From NCBI RefSeq assembly GCF_044784365.2, contig NZ_CP173062.2: 64,000 nucleotides of DNA. One strand, 5' to 3'. Shown one piece after another: positions 8,291 through 17,324 of this stretch. This DNA comes from Cetobacterium_A somerae. GTDB taxonomy: Bacteria; Fusobacteriota; Fusobacteriia; Fusobacteriales; Fusobacteriaceae. Made by a program: the position numbers and the translations under genes. The stretch's first letter is position 1, and each line of letters starts with the position of its first letter. The notes below the pieces were generated by a model that saw only the letters and a program-made list of their open reading frames with translations, was not told where the DNA came from and did no database searches.

Positions 8291-8704
8291 TTATTTTTTA
8301 ACAGGTTCAACCATATCTTTGTAAGGCCAAGTACTCATACCTTCTTTTGAGTTATAAACATTTTTAAATCCATTTTTCTTTAAAATTTCAGCAGCTTTTT
8401 TAGAACGATTTCCACTAACACAGAAAGTTATATATGTCTCATCTTTATTAAGCTCAGGTAAACGTTTTTCTAGCTCAGGAAGAGGGATATGTTTGGCTCC
8501 TTTAACTAAACCAGTTTTTTCAACTTCATCATTGTTTCGGACATCTAAAAGAGTACCTTTGTTTTTATTTAGAATATCCATAACTTCAGAAAGAGAAACT
8601 GTTTCGTAATAGCCTTCAACATCATTATAAGATGGAGTATTAGCAAAGGAAGTAGTGCCTAGCCCCAAAAGTAATAAAAGCATAGATAAAATTATTTTTT
8701 TCAT
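8291..8704 (-). CDS. Periplasmic rhodanese-like sulfurtransferase
   Basis: A 137-residue protein with a clear Sec signal peptide (MKKIILSMLLLLLGLGTTSFA, cleaved after SFA) followed by one rhodanese domain. The active-site loop reads CVSGNR, with the catalytic Cys present, and the LLDVRNNDEVEKTG segment is the usual CH2A-like motif. Rhodaneses move sulfane sulfur; a single exported domain may act on thiosulfate or on redox/sulfur signalling in the periplasm. It lies 19 bases behind mprF on the same strand, so the two are probably one transcript; a functional link between them is not known. Confidence 0.85.
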   Translation of the reverse strand: MKKIILSMLLLLLGLGTTSFANTPSYNDVEGYYETVSLSEVMDILNKNKGTLLDVRNNDEVEKTGLVKGAKHIPLPELEKRLPELNKDETYITFCVSGNRSKKAAEILKKNGFKNVYNSKEGMSTWPYKDMVEPVKK

Positions 8705-8723
8705 AAAGCCTCCTTAAATTATT

Positions 8724-11270
8724 TTATTTTTTAGAAATAAGTCCTCGAATACCACCAGATATTAAAAGAGTAACATCCGTTAATATATTTGGCAAGTTAA
8801 AAGGTCCTGAATAAGCTATGTATCTTGGTTCCCACTGAGGATTAAATTTATCTTTAAAACTACGAAGTCCTTTAAAGTTATAAAAATGCTCTCCATGAGA
8901 AAAAATAGCACGCTCAATTTTATTCCAAAAGGAAGCTGTATTATCCTCAATACCAGCTAAAGGAGCCATTCCTAAATTAAATTTTTTAAATCCATTCTCT
9001 TTTCCGTAATTTATAACAGAGATAAAAAAGTAATCCATAGTTCCATGAACAGCTTCGTTTCTATATCTCATTAAATCAAGAGAGATCTCTTCTTTGTTAT
9101 TTGTTTCTAAAATATTTCCAAAAGCTAAAATTTTATTGTCTTTTTTTATAACGCCTACAGGAAAATTTAAAAGATATTCTTTTGTAAATTTTCCAAGAGA
9201 AAACCCTTTTTCTTTTGCATTTTTATCTTGTAACCATTCATTAGAGATGCTCTCTAAATCATCTAAAATTTCAGGAACTTTTTCAACTGGAATAACTTCA
9301 AAAGTATATCCCTCTTTTTCAACTCTATTAAAAGCATGTCTAAGAGGTTTAGCATCACTTCCATCGAGAGTAAAATTTTCTAAATGAACTTGAGCAAACT
9401 CACCAATTTTTAAAAAACTAAGTCCAACATCTAAGTAATAATTTAGATAATTTTTATTGATTTCATAGAAAACAGTCTCTTTTTTATTAGCTTTACAGTG
9501 ATTATAAAATTTCCAAATACAGCTTCCAAAAGTTTTTTCATCTCCAACGGGATCTCCCATAGCCACAAATGAGTGACCACTTTTTCCAAACATAATAAAA
9601 GAGTTTTTACTATCATCAAAGATTATCTCTTTATCACCTAAAAGAGATAGATATGCATCAGTTGTACTAGAAAGACTGATACAATTTCTTAAATCTTTAT
9701 CTGTTGGAGAGTTTTCTTCTGGGAGAGTTTCAGTATTTTTTTCTTCAACAGAAGATTTTCTCTTTTCACTAATAACATTTAAGATGATTAATATAGCAAA
9801 TGCAAAGAAAATTCCTAAAAGTGTATTTGAGAAACTCCAAGATATTTTTGAAAAAAATTCAGTTTCTTTATATGAAAAAATTCCAAGGTACACTCCAATT
9901 AAAATAACTAGTATTATAGTAGAAAGTTTTTTAAAAGATGGTTTTTCAGAGAAAAAAGTATTTTTTCTATAAAAATAATCTTTAGTAGGAATTGTTCCTA
10001 TGAAACTTAAAGTTAAAAAAATTGTAAAAAATAGATGAAACTCTTTTACAATAGATAGAACAATAGAACATCCTAAAAAAAATAGAGATACAAAATAAGC
10101 AAGTTCAAATCGTTTTTCAATATAGTAAGCTAAAAATAACAGAGTAGTTCCTATAGCTGCTCCAATAAAATGAGAAGTTTCTAAATTTAAAAATGGAAAT
10201 ACAACTTCAATTTTTGTTATTAAGCTAGAGGGGAACGGAAAAAATCCAGAAAAAATAAGTATAATTCCAGATAAAGTTATGATTATACTTAAAAAATTAG
10301 GAAATTGTGAAAAAATAATTTTTTCCATCTCTGTAATTTTAGTATTATCTTTTCTAATAAAAAGATGATAAATTGTGAAAATAGTAAAAGCTACAAGTAG
10401 CGGTATAAAAAAATAAGCTATTCTATATACTAAAAGAGCTCCAATGATTTTGTCTGATGAGTAAGCTCCTCCTAATAACGTTAGGAAAATCAGATCGAAA
10501 ACTCCAATTCCTCCAGGGACATTGCTTAAAAAACCTAAGATTTGTGCAATGATAAAAATAGCTAAAAAATGAAAGAAATCAATTCTATTATGTGGAGGTA
10601 GTGCAAAATACAATACAAAACTTAAAGAAACCCAATCAGCAAGAGCTATTAAAATTCTATTTATTAAAATTGTATTGGTATTTTTGTGCTTTTTTATAAT
10701 TACTCCTGTAAAAACAGTAGCTCCAATTAAAAGTATTACTCCAATGGGAACTGTTGTATCTATAGGTAGTTTTATAGGTAACTTTATTTGCACTAAAGAT
10801 ATAGGAAGAAGTGTTAAAAAAACACCACCAATCCAAAGTAAACCCAGCCAGAAGGTTGTATAGCAAAAGATAACTACATTCATAATTGTTTTATATGGAA
10901 CTCCTAGAAGGGAGTACAGGTTTAATCTAAGTCCAGATGCAGTTAGACCAGAAAGACCAATAGAGTTAGCAAAAGCAAAACTAATAAAAGAAACAAAACT
11001 TATATTTTTTCTAGGAAGACTGTAGTTTTCATTTTTAAATGCTAAGACATCAAAACAAGTTAGAATAAGATAATCTAAACAAACAAAAAAAATAATTAAA
11101 GTTATTGCCCAAAATGGTATAGCTTCAATTGAAGATTTTAAATCATGAAGATTATATTTTTTTAGCTCCTTGTGTATAAAAAATATAGCAACTAAAAAAA
11201 TGGTTAATTCAGCTGCAATTTTAAAATATTCAATAATTTTTTTCCTATTAAATTTTGAAACATTTTCCAT
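8724..11270 (-). CDS. mprF: Phosphatidylglycerol lysyltransferase/flippase MprF
   Basis: At 848 residues it has the full MprF length. The first about 500 residues hold many membrane helices, starting with the conserved flippase part (FAFANSIGLSGLTASGLRLNLYSLLG and LGFLSNVPGGIGVFDL). The last about 330 residues form a cytosolic DUF2156 GNAT-like synthase domain (for example FNLGMAPLAGIE and KFNPQWEPRY). MprF adds lysine or alanine from aminoacyl-tRNA to phosphatidylglycerol and flips the product, lowering the negative charge of the membrane and giving resistance to cationic peptides. It is common in Gram-positives but less so in outer-membrane bacteria. The specific amino acid cannot be told from sequence by eye. 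Confidence 0.92.
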   Translation of the reverse strand: MENVSKFNRKKIIEYFKIAAELTIFLVAIFFIHKELKKYNLHDLKSSIEAIPFWAITLIIFFVCLDYLILTCFDVLAFKNENYSLPRKNISFVSFISFAFANSIGLSGLTASGLRLNLYSLLGVPYKTIMNVVIFCYTTFWLGLLWIGGVFLTLLPISLVQIKLPIKLPIDTTVPIGVILLIGATVFTGVIIKKHKNTNTILINRILIALADWVSLSFVLYFALPPHNRIDFFHFLAIFIIAQILGFLSNVPGGIGVFDLIFLTLLGGAYSSDKIIGALLVYRIAYFFIPLLVAFTIFTIYHLFIRKDNTKITEMEKIIFSQFPNFLSIIITLSGIILIFSGFFPFPSSLITKIEVVFPFLNLETSHFIGAAIGTTLLFLAYYIEKRFELAYFVSLFFLGCSIVLSIVKEFHLFFTIFLTLSFIGTIPTKDYFYRKNTFFSEKPSFKKLSTIILVILIGVYLGIFSYKETEFFSKISWSFSNTLLGIFFAFAILIILNVISEKRKSSVEEKNTETLPEENSPTDKDLRNCISLSSTTDAYLSLLGDKEIIFDDSKNSFIMFGKSGHSFVAMGDPVGDEKTFGSCIWKFYNHCKANKKETVFYEINKNYLNYYLDVGLSFLKIGEFAQVHLENFTLDGSDAKPLRHAFNRVEKEGYTFEVIPVEKVPEILDDLESISNEWLQDKNAKEKGFSLGKFTKEYLLNFPVGVIKKDNKILAFGNILETNNKEEISLDLMRYRNEAVHGTMDYFFISVINYGKENGFKKFNLGMAPLAGIEDNTASFWNKIERAIFSHGEHFYNFKGLRSFKDKFNPQWEPRYIAYSGPFNLPNILTDVTLLISGGIRGLISKK

Positions 11271-11411
11271 AGTAACCCCACCTCATTAATTAAATATAAC
11301 TATAATAGATTTACAAAAAAAACTACAGAATCCTCTATTAAATAAAAATAAAAAAAAGAATACTTAATTTACCTAAGTTAAATAAGTGAGATAATATATA
11401 AATAAAAAATC

Positions 11412-11440
11412 TTGTAAAAATGTTCTAAATACAATATAAT
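11412..11440 (+). promoter_or_regulatory. Promoter of the alpha-galactoside operon
   Basis: TTGTAA (11412-11417), a 17-base spacer and a perfect TATAAT (11435-11440) precede the LacI-family gene by about 50 bases. Predicted start of transcription is near 11447, inside the inverted repeat described next. Confidence 0.7.
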
Positions 11441-11441
11441 C

Positions 11442-11476
11442 GTTTTATAAATATAATAAACACGCGTTCATAAAAC
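11442..11476. promoter_or_regulatory. Candidate LacI-type operator overlapping the transcription start
   Basis: GTTTTATAAA (11442-11451) is mirrored by TTCATAAAAC (11467-11476), nine of ten positions matching, just downstream of the -10 box. Such a position would let the adjacent LacI-family repressor block its own operon. The half-site spacing is larger than in classical LacI operators, so the exact bound sequence is uncertain. Confidence 0.45.
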
Positions 11477-11492
11477 AAGAAGGAGAAAAAAT

Positions 11493-12518
11493 GTGAAGAT
11501 AAATAGCACGAAGGTAGCCCAAATAGCTGGAGTTTCAAGAAGCACAGTTTCAAGAGTTATAAATAACTACTCAAATGTTCCTTCAGAAACAAGAGAAAAA
11601 ATTTTAAAGATTATAGATGAGTTGGGATATATTCCAAATACAAGTGCTCAGGTTTTAGCTGGAAAAAAGAGCAGAACAATTGGACTTTTTATTTATGGTG
11701 ATAATAATGATAAAAGTAAAATATTAGATAATGGATTATCTTTTGGTTATTACTTAGATTTTATAAATAGAGTTTTAAAAGAGGCATTAAAATTGGATTA
11801 TCAATTACTAGTTGATGTAATAAATGATAATAACTTTTCTAAAGTGGAGTCTTTATATGTAAATAGAGATATTATTGGAGGAATATTTATAGGATTTAAA
11901 GAGGGGGATGAAAATATTCAAAAGATAATAAAACAACACTCACCAATAGTATTAGTTGATTATCTTTCAAATCCAAATTGTGAAAATAAGGAAGTTTATT
12001 ATATAAATACAGAAGATTTTAATGGAGCTAAAGAAGCTACTGAACATCTTATAAATTTAGGTAAAAAAAGAGTGATTCACATTTCAGGAGATAGATGTAA
12101 ACTTTCTGGAAAAGAAAGAGAAAAAGGCTACATAGAAGCTATGAAAAAATTTGGAATGACTCCAATGATTTATAACGGTAACTATTCTGATGAAAAAGCT
12201 ACAGAGATAATTATGAATCTATTGGAAAAAAATATAGAGTTTGATGGAGTATTTTGTGCCAATGATAATATGAGTTACTGTGTAAATAATGTTTTAAAAG
12301 AAAATGGAAAAGAGAATATTCCAATTATAGGGTTTGATAATTTAAGAAATACAATTCCTTTAGGACTTATGTCAGTAGCTCCAGATATAAATAATTTAGC
12401 TAAAACAGCAGTGGAACTATTTCAAAATGATAAAGGAGAAAAACAAAAAGTTACTTTTATAAAAACAACTTTGATAAAAGGACTAAAAGAGTATATAAAA
12501 GAGAGCTATTTAGACTAA
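11493..12518 (+). CDS. LacI-family transcriptional regulator (galactoside operon)
   Basis: The 341-residue protein starts at GTG 11493; the ATG at 11491 is followed at once by a stop, and AAGGAG lies at the right distance. Residues 1-50 form the LacI helix-turn-helix (KVAQIAGVSRSTVSRVINN), followed by the hinge helix (SAQVLAGKKSRTIGLFI) and a periplasmic-binding-like effector domain with DGVFCANDNMSY. It lies 12 bases before the alpha-galactosidase gene, with a promoter and inverted repeat upstream, so it most likely represses this operon and responds to galactose, melibiose or a similar alpha-galactoside (inference). It resembles the GalR/MelR-like repressors of GH36 operons. Confidence 0.88.
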   Translation: MKINSTKVAQIAGVSRSTVSRVINNYSNVPSETREKILKIIDELGYIPNTSAQVLAGKKSRTIGLFIYGDNNDKSKILDNGLSFGYYLDFINRVLKEALKLDYQLLVDVINDNNFSKVESLYVNRDIIGGIFIGFKEGDENIQKIIKQHSPIVLVDYLSNPNCENKEVYYINTEDFNGAKEATEHLINLGKKRVIHISGDRCKLSGKEREKGYIEAMKKFGMTPMIYNGNYSDEKATEIIMNLLEKNIEFDGVFCANDNMSYCVNNVLKENGKENIPIIGFDNLRNTIPLGLMSVAPDINNLAKTAVELFQNDKGEKQKVTFIKTTLIKGLKEYIKESYLD

Positions 12519-12530
12519 CTAGGAGGAAAG

Positions 12531-14726
12531 ATGATATATATAAACGAGGAGAAAAAGGAGTTTCATTTACAAAGTTTAAATATGAGTTATATATTTAATG
12601 TCATGAAAAATGGACAGTTAGGTAATTTATACTTTGGTAAAAAAATAAAACATAGAGAAAGTTTTTCTCATTTTTTCAATCAACCAGAAGTAGGTATAGG
12701 AATAATAGCTCATCATGAAGAGGATCCTGGATTTTCACTAGAGTATTATAAACAAGAGTATCCATCATATGGAACGACAGATTTTAGAAAACCAGCTTTT
12801 CAAATAGAGAGCAATGATGGTAGTAGAGTAACGGAGTTTGTATATAAAGCTTATAGAATATATAAAGGAAAAGAAAAATTAAAAGGATTACCCTCAACTT
12901 ATATGGAAAGTGAGGAGGAGGGAGAAACTTTAGAGATAGAGTTAGTAGATGCTATTTTAAATTGTAAACTATTTTTAACATATACGATTTATAAAAATAG
13001 AGATGTGATAACTAGAAATGCAAGATTTGAAAATTGTGGAAAAGAGAGTGTAAATATCCATAGGGCCATGAGTTTTGCACTAGATCTTCCAGATTATAAT
13101 TACGAGATGATACATCTTTCAGGAGCTTGGGCAAGAGAAAGATTTATAAAAAATAGAAAGCTTGAAGTTGGATGTCAGTATATTGACAGTACAAGAGGAG
13201 CGAGCAGCGCTCACCAAAATCCATTTATAATTTTAAAAAGACCTGAAACAACTGAAAATATGGGGGAAAGTATAGGATTTGCTTTAGTTTATTCAGGAAA
13301 CTTCTTAGCACATGTAGAAGTTGACCATTTTGATGCAACAAGAGTTACAATGGGGATTAATCCATTTGATTTTAAATGGGAATTGAATGGAGGAGATAGC
13401 TTTCAAACTCCAGAAGCAATAATTGTTTATAGTGATAAAGGTATGAATGATTTAAGCCAAACTTTCCATAAACTTTTCCGTGAGAGAGTTGCAAGAGGGG
13501 AGTGGAGAGATAAAGAAAGACCAATTTTAGTTAATAACTGGGAAGCGACATATTTTGACTTTAATGAGGAAAAAATTGTAGCTATGGCAGGAAAAGCAAA
13601 AGAGTTAGGATTTGAACTTTTTGTTTTAGATGACGGTTGGTTTGGAAAAAGAAATGATGATAAAACATCTTTAGGAGATTGGTTTCCAAATTTAGAAAAA
13701 CTGCCAAATGGAGTAAAAGGATTAGGAGAAAAAGTAGTAAAAGAGGGGATTAAATTTGGACTTTGGTTTGAGCCAGAGATGATTAGTAAAAATAGTAGGT
13801 TATATGAGGAGCATCCAGATTGGATTTTAGGAGTTAAAAATAGAAGATTATCAATGGGAAGAAATCAATATATATTAGACCTTTCAAAAGAGGAGGTTAG
13901 AGATTATATAGTAAATATTTTATCTGAAAGATTTTCAGAAGCACCAATAAGTTATGTAAAATGGGATATGAATAGAAATATGACAGAGATAACATATCAA
14001 GATTTACCGCATAAGTACATACTTGGATTATATGAAATCTTAGAGACATTAACAACTAAGTTTCCACATATACTATTTGAATCATGTGCATCAGGAGGGG
14101 GAAGATTTGATGCAGGAATGTTACACTATATGCCACAAGTTTGGACTAGTGATGATACAGATGCAATAGTAAGACTTAATATTCAACATGGAACATCGTT
14201 AGCTTATCCTTTAATATCAATGGGAGCTCATGTATCAGATATACCAAATCATCAAACAGCGAGAAAGACTAGTTTAAAAACAAGAAATGATGTAGCGACT
14301 TTTGGAAACTTTGGATATGAATTGAATCTTTTAGACTTTGATACTAAAATGGGGGAAGAGGTAAAGCAGTATTTGAATTTTTATAAAAGTAATAGAAAAC
14401 TTATACAATTTGGAGATTTTTATAGATTAGAAAGTCCTTTTGAAGGAAATACAGCAGCTTGGATGGTTGTAAATAAAGAAAAAGATGAGGTTTTAGTTGG
14501 ACATTTTACAATTTTAGCTGAACCAAATCCAGGATATAATAAAAAAGTGATACTAAAAGGTTTAGATTCTGAGAAAAAATATTTAGTAAATGATGCATTT
14601 GAAGCTTATGGAGATGAACTTATGAGTGTTGGAATTGTATTTCCACAACCAGAGAGATATTTTTCAAAAGATTCAGAAACTCAAGATTTTAAAAGCAAAA
14701 TTTTTAAATTAAAAGAGATTAAATAA
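12531..14726 (+). CDS. Alpha-galactosidase, glycoside hydrolase family 36
   Basis: A 731-residue enzyme of the usual GH36 size (tetrameric AgaA/RafA type). The N-terminal beta-sandwich runs to about residue 330, followed by the TIM barrel with WEATYFDF and LFVLDDGWFGKR. The nucleophile is D479 in YVKWDMNRN, and the acid/base is one of the aspartates in WTSDDTD (541-542). The CASGGGRFD motif is also typical. It has no signal peptide, so it cleaves imported alpha-galactosides such as melibiose or raffinose in the cytosol. It lies between a LacI regulator and a MelB-like symporter, which supports a melibiose/raffinose use pathway. Ribosome site AGGAGG. Confidence 0.93.
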   Translation: MIYINEEKKEFHLQSLNMSYIFNVMKNGQLGNLYFGKKIKHRESFSHFFNQPEVGIGIIAHHEEDPGFSLEYYKQEYPSYGTTDFRKPAFQIESNDGSRVTEFVYKAYRIYKGKEKLKGLPSTYMESEEEGETLEIELVDAILNCKLFLTYTIYKNRDVITRNARFENCGKESVNIHRAMSFALDLPDYNYEMIHLSGAWARERFIKNRKLEVGCQYIDSTRGASSAHQNPFIILKRPETTENMGESIGFALVYSGNFLAHVEVDHFDATRVTMGINPFDFKWELNGGDSFQTPEAIIVYSDKGMNDLSQTFHKLFRERVARGEWRDKERPILVNNWEATYFDFNEEKIVAMAGKAKELGFELFVLDDGWFGKRNDDKTSLGDWFPNLEKLPNGVKGLGEKVVKEGIKFGLWFEPEMISKNSRLYEEHPDWILGVKNRRLSMGRNQYILDLSKEEVRDYIVNILSERFSEAPISYVKWDMNRNMTEITYQDLPHKYILGLYEILETLTTKFPHILFESCASGGGRFDAGMLHYMPQVWTSDDTDAIVRLNIQHGTSLAYPLISMGAHVSDIPNHQTARKTSLKTRNDVATFGNFGYELNLLDFDTKMGEEVKQYLNFYKSNRKLIQFGDFYRLESPFEGNTAAWMVVNKEKDEVLVGHFTILAEPNPGYNKKVILKGLDSEKKYLVNDAFEAYGDELMSVGIVFPQPERYFSKDSETQDFKSKIFKLKEIK

Positions 14727-14746
14727 AAACTCACGGGAGGAGTATA

Positions 14747-16101
14747 ATGGTTAGTTTAAAAACAAAATTATCATACGGTTTAGGTGCTTTAGGAAAAGAT
14801 TATGCTTGTGCAATAGTTTATATATTTTTAATGTATTACTTTACAGATGTTTTAGGTTTAGCGCCGGCATTTGTAGGAACACTATTTTTAGTAGCTAGAA
14901 TGTGGGATGCAATAAATGACCCAGCTATGGGGATGATTGTAGATAATACTAGAAGTAAGTGGGGGAAATTTAGACCTTGGATTTTAATTGGAACTCTTTT
15001 AAATGCTATTACAGTAGTTGGAATGTTTACTAAACCAGAGGCATTTAGTGGAAAAAGTTTATATATTTATATATCTATTATGTATATTTTGTGGGGGATG
15101 ACTTATACAGTTATGGATATACCATTTTGGTCTATGATACCAGCTCTTTCTGATGATAAAAAAGAAAGAGAGGAGATAGCAGTAGTACCTAGAATATTTG
15201 CAAGTTTAGCTTGGTTATCACTTGGAAGTTTAGGTTTACCACTAATAGCATTTTTAGGAAAAGGAAATGAGGGAAGGGGATTCTCATTACTATCACTTGG
15301 AATTGCAGGAGTATTTATTTTAACAACTTTACTAATGGTAACAAATGTAAAAGAGCAAATAAAAACTAAGAAAAATAGTGAAAAGATAAATTTAAAAGAA
15401 GCTTTTAGATTAATTTTGAAAAATGATCAACTAGTAGCATTAATAGGAACAGTTTTAATGTATAACTTAATGGCTCAAATTTCAGGTGGGGTAGCAATAT
15501 ATTATTTCAAATATGTAATTGGTGTAGAGACACTATTTTCAGTATTCACTGGATTTTCTGGATTAGCTGAGATAGGATCTTTAATGATGTTTCCAATCTT
15601 ATCAAGAAAGTTAGGAAGAAAAAAGGTGTTTTTCTTAGCGTGTGCACTTCCTGTAGTTGGATTTTTAATGCTATTCCTTTTGGAAACATAGCACCAACAA
15701 ATGGAACTTTAATAGCTTTAGCTGGAATAGTAGCAAAGTTAGGTGGGGGATTAACTTTAGGAATTTCAACAGTTATGTTGGCAGATGTTGTTGATTATGG
15801 TGAGTTTAAATTTGGAAGTAGAAATGAAAGTGTAATTTTCTCAGTTCAAACACTACTTGTAAAATCTGCATCAGCTGTAAGTGGATGGTTAATTGGAATG
15901 GGATTATCACTAGTTGGATATGTTCCAAATGTAGCTCAAAGTGGATCAGCTATAATGGGAATAAAATATTTAATGATAGTCTTCCCAATTTTACTTTCAA
16001 TATTTGGGTATGTAATCTATAAAAAATATTATAGATTAAATGGTGAATATTATGATGAAATAGTTGAAGCTATAAAGGTTAAAAGAGAAGTGGAAGCATA
16101 A
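14747..16101 (+). pseudogene. melB: MelB-like glycoside:cation symporter, frameshifted
   Basis: Two reading frames make up one GPH-family transporter. The first (14747-15691) begins with the MelB-type helix 1 and the cation site MWDAINDPAMGM followed by SKWGKFRPWILIG; the second (in frame from about 15682 to 16101) gives IAPTNGTLIALAGIV and the C-terminal helices with DYGEFKFGSRNESV. Adding one T to the T4 run at 15678-15681 restores a continuous 451-residue protein reading LMLFLFGNIAPTNGTL, close to MelB length. The site is not a canonical slippery heptamer, so programmed frameshifting is unlikely. It may be a real mutation, a variable tract or an assembly indel. If real, alpha-galactoside uptake by this operon would be lost. 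Confidence 0.85.
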
Positions 16102-16103
16102 AT

Positions 16104-16141
16104 AAAAAATGGTGTAGCTAAAATAGTTACACCATTTTTTT
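16104..16141. terminator. Bidirectional terminator after the galactoside operon
   Basis: AAAAAATGGTGTAGCT pairs with AGTTACACCATTTTTT (one G-T wobble) across a 5-base loop and ends in a T run. It also faces the convergent gene ending at 16161. Confidence 0.85.
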
Positions 16142-16160
16142 ATTGGACTATTTTAATAAT

Positions 16161-16922
16161 CTATCCTATAAAGATAGATGTGTTTAGATTTTCTAAAAGG
16201 TTTAGTCCAGTTCTATTAGTTATTTTTTCAAAGAAAAAAGAACGACTTAGATTTCCCATAATAACTAAATTAGACTTCCCTAAAGCAAAATAAAAATCCT
16301 TTAATGTATCATCTTTAGAGTTAAAGTTTATAACATCTGCAGAGAGACCTTTATTTTTTAGAAGATCAACTAGATAGTGTTTTTCATAATTACAATTCCA
16401 TGTAAGTATTGGAATACTATCTGTGTCAAGGTTAGGGAAAAGAGTTAAAAAATTATAAACACTTTTATTAATTTTAACTCCATCATTGGAAACAATTGAG
16501 ATGTTTTCAAAAGTTAATGGCTTATTTCTTAAAATAATAATAGGTCTGTAAGCAATTTTTAATAACTCTAAAAATAGATCGTTTAAGTATACACTTTGCT
16601 CTAGCATAAGTAAGTCAGCAGTTTTTAGAAGAGTTTTAACTTCATCTACTCCAACTTCAGATTGAACTATAAGCTCAGTTTCAATTTTGTATTTTTTTAA
16701 GGCTGTGTTTACTTGAGCAACAAAATCATCTTCCATTTCGTTTAAAATTTCAGCAGCACCACCTGAGTTTAAAACAGTTTCACTAATTGGAATTTTGTAG
16801 GCAATGTCTCGAATATACATTGGAACAATGTCAAAACCAAAATGAGTTTTTAAATGAAGATAGCTTTTAAAAATAAGATCTAGGTCATTGCCATTTTTTA
16901 ATAGAATAACAACTTTTTTCAT
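16161..16922 (-). CDS. Tandem UspA-like protein, function unknown
   Basis: A 253-residue soluble protein. The order of strands and the C-terminal segment KSNLVIMGNLSRSFFFEKIT followed by NTSIFIG resemble the second half of a universal stress protein domain; residues 1-130 look like a first, more degenerate copy (ADLLMLEQS, PIIILRNK). The ATP-binding G-x2-G-x9-G(S/T) signature is not intact in either half, so nucleotide binding is doubtful. It is divergent from the zinc-ribbon gene at 17061. Role unknown; stress-related by family only. Confidence 0.55.
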   Translation of the reverse strand: MKKVVILLKNGNDLDLIFKSYLHLKTHFGFDIVPMYIRDIAYKIPISETVLNSGGAAEILNEMEDDFVAQVNTALKKYKIETELIVQSEVGVDEVKTLLKTADLLMLEQSVYLNDLFLELLKIAYRPIIILRNKPLTFENISIVSNDGVKINKSVYNFLTLFPNLDTDSIPILTWNCNYEKHYLVDLLKNKGLSADVINFNSKDDTLKDFYFALGKSNLVIMGNLSRSFFFEKITNRTGLNLLENLNTSIFIG

Positions 16923-16977
16923 AATTGAAAATCCTCCCGATAAAGATATTTACATCTGTATGTTCTGAAAAAAAATG

Positions 16978-17010
16978 AAAATCCTTTAAAACTTTAATAA
17001 AATAAAAGGA
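16978..17010. promoter_or_regulatory. Interrupted inverted repeat resembling the 7.55 kb site
   Basis: AAAATCCTTT (16978-16987) and ATAAAAGGA (17002-17010) form imperfect inverted half-sites in a divergent intergenic region and resemble AAATCCTTTTA/TAAAAGGATTT at 7553-7585. They may be a shared operator; the right half lies just before the -35 box of the downstream gene. Confidence 0.3.
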
Positions 17011-17013
17011 ATG

Positions 17014-17042
17014 TTGTTTATTTTTTGTAAAATGATTATAAT
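17014..17042 (+). promoter_or_regulatory. Promoter of the zinc-ribbon gene
   Basis: TTGTTT (17014-17019), 17-base spacer, TATAAT (17037-17042). The predicted transcript start near 17049 falls at the edge of the GAGGTGAT ribosome site, which implies a 5' leader of only about 12 bases. Confidence 0.6.
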
Positions 17043-17060
17043 AATTATGAGGTGATAAAA

Positions 17061-17294
17061 ATGTTAAATTTCTTTAGTTTTAAAAGGATTCAAGAGATTT
17101 TTAAAAATATAGCTAGAAATATAGAGTTGATTTTTGAACAGAGAGAGGGACGCAATGAGTTTTGTAAAATATGTGGAAAGCGAGTTCCAAATAGTGATTT
17201 TTCAGAGCAGTTTGAAGATGAAGGTGAATTAAGTAGTAGATGTTTATATTGTAATAAAAAATTTATAAAAGCTAGAGAGAGGGTTATGAAATAA
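17061..17294 (+). CDS. Small zinc-ribbon protein
   Basis: A 77-residue protein with two CxxC pairs (CKICGK and CLYCNK) that can hold one zinc ion, preceded by a basic amphipathic N-terminus. I start it at ATG 17061, with GAGGTGAT five bases upstream, rather than at the in-frame GTG 17052 that lies inside that ribosome site. No enzyme motif is visible; small zinc ribbons often bind nucleic acid or protein, but nothing here decides. The final codons form the left arm of the terminator. It lies alone between two minus-strand genes. Confidence 0.65.
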   Translation: MLNFFSFKRIQEIFKNIARNIELIFEQREGRNEFCKICGKRVPNSDFSEQFEDEGELSSRCLYCNKKFIKARERVMK

Positions 17295-17308
17295 TCCTCT
17301 CTCTTTTT
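17274..17308. terminator. Terminator overlapping the end of the zinc-ribbon gene
   Basis: AGAGAGAGG (17274-17282) pairs with CCTCTCTCT (17296-17304), followed by T residues. The left arm is inside the coding sequence. The convergent XRE-cupin gene ends at 17325. Confidence 0.75.
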
Positions 17309-17324
17309 AATTTAGTAGTATTTT

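Noticed and set aside
11462..11467. ACGCGT palindrome before the LacI gene as a central-CG LacI operator
   Set aside because: Pairing ends after three bases on each side; the larger GTTTTATAAA/TTCATAAAAC repeat around it is the better candidate.
15640..15691. Programmed ribosomal frameshifting in the MelB-like gene
   Set aside because: The junction (TTC CTT TTG GAA) is not an X-XXY-YYZ slippery heptamer, and MelB-family proteins are not known to need frameshifting; a missing T explains the data more simply.
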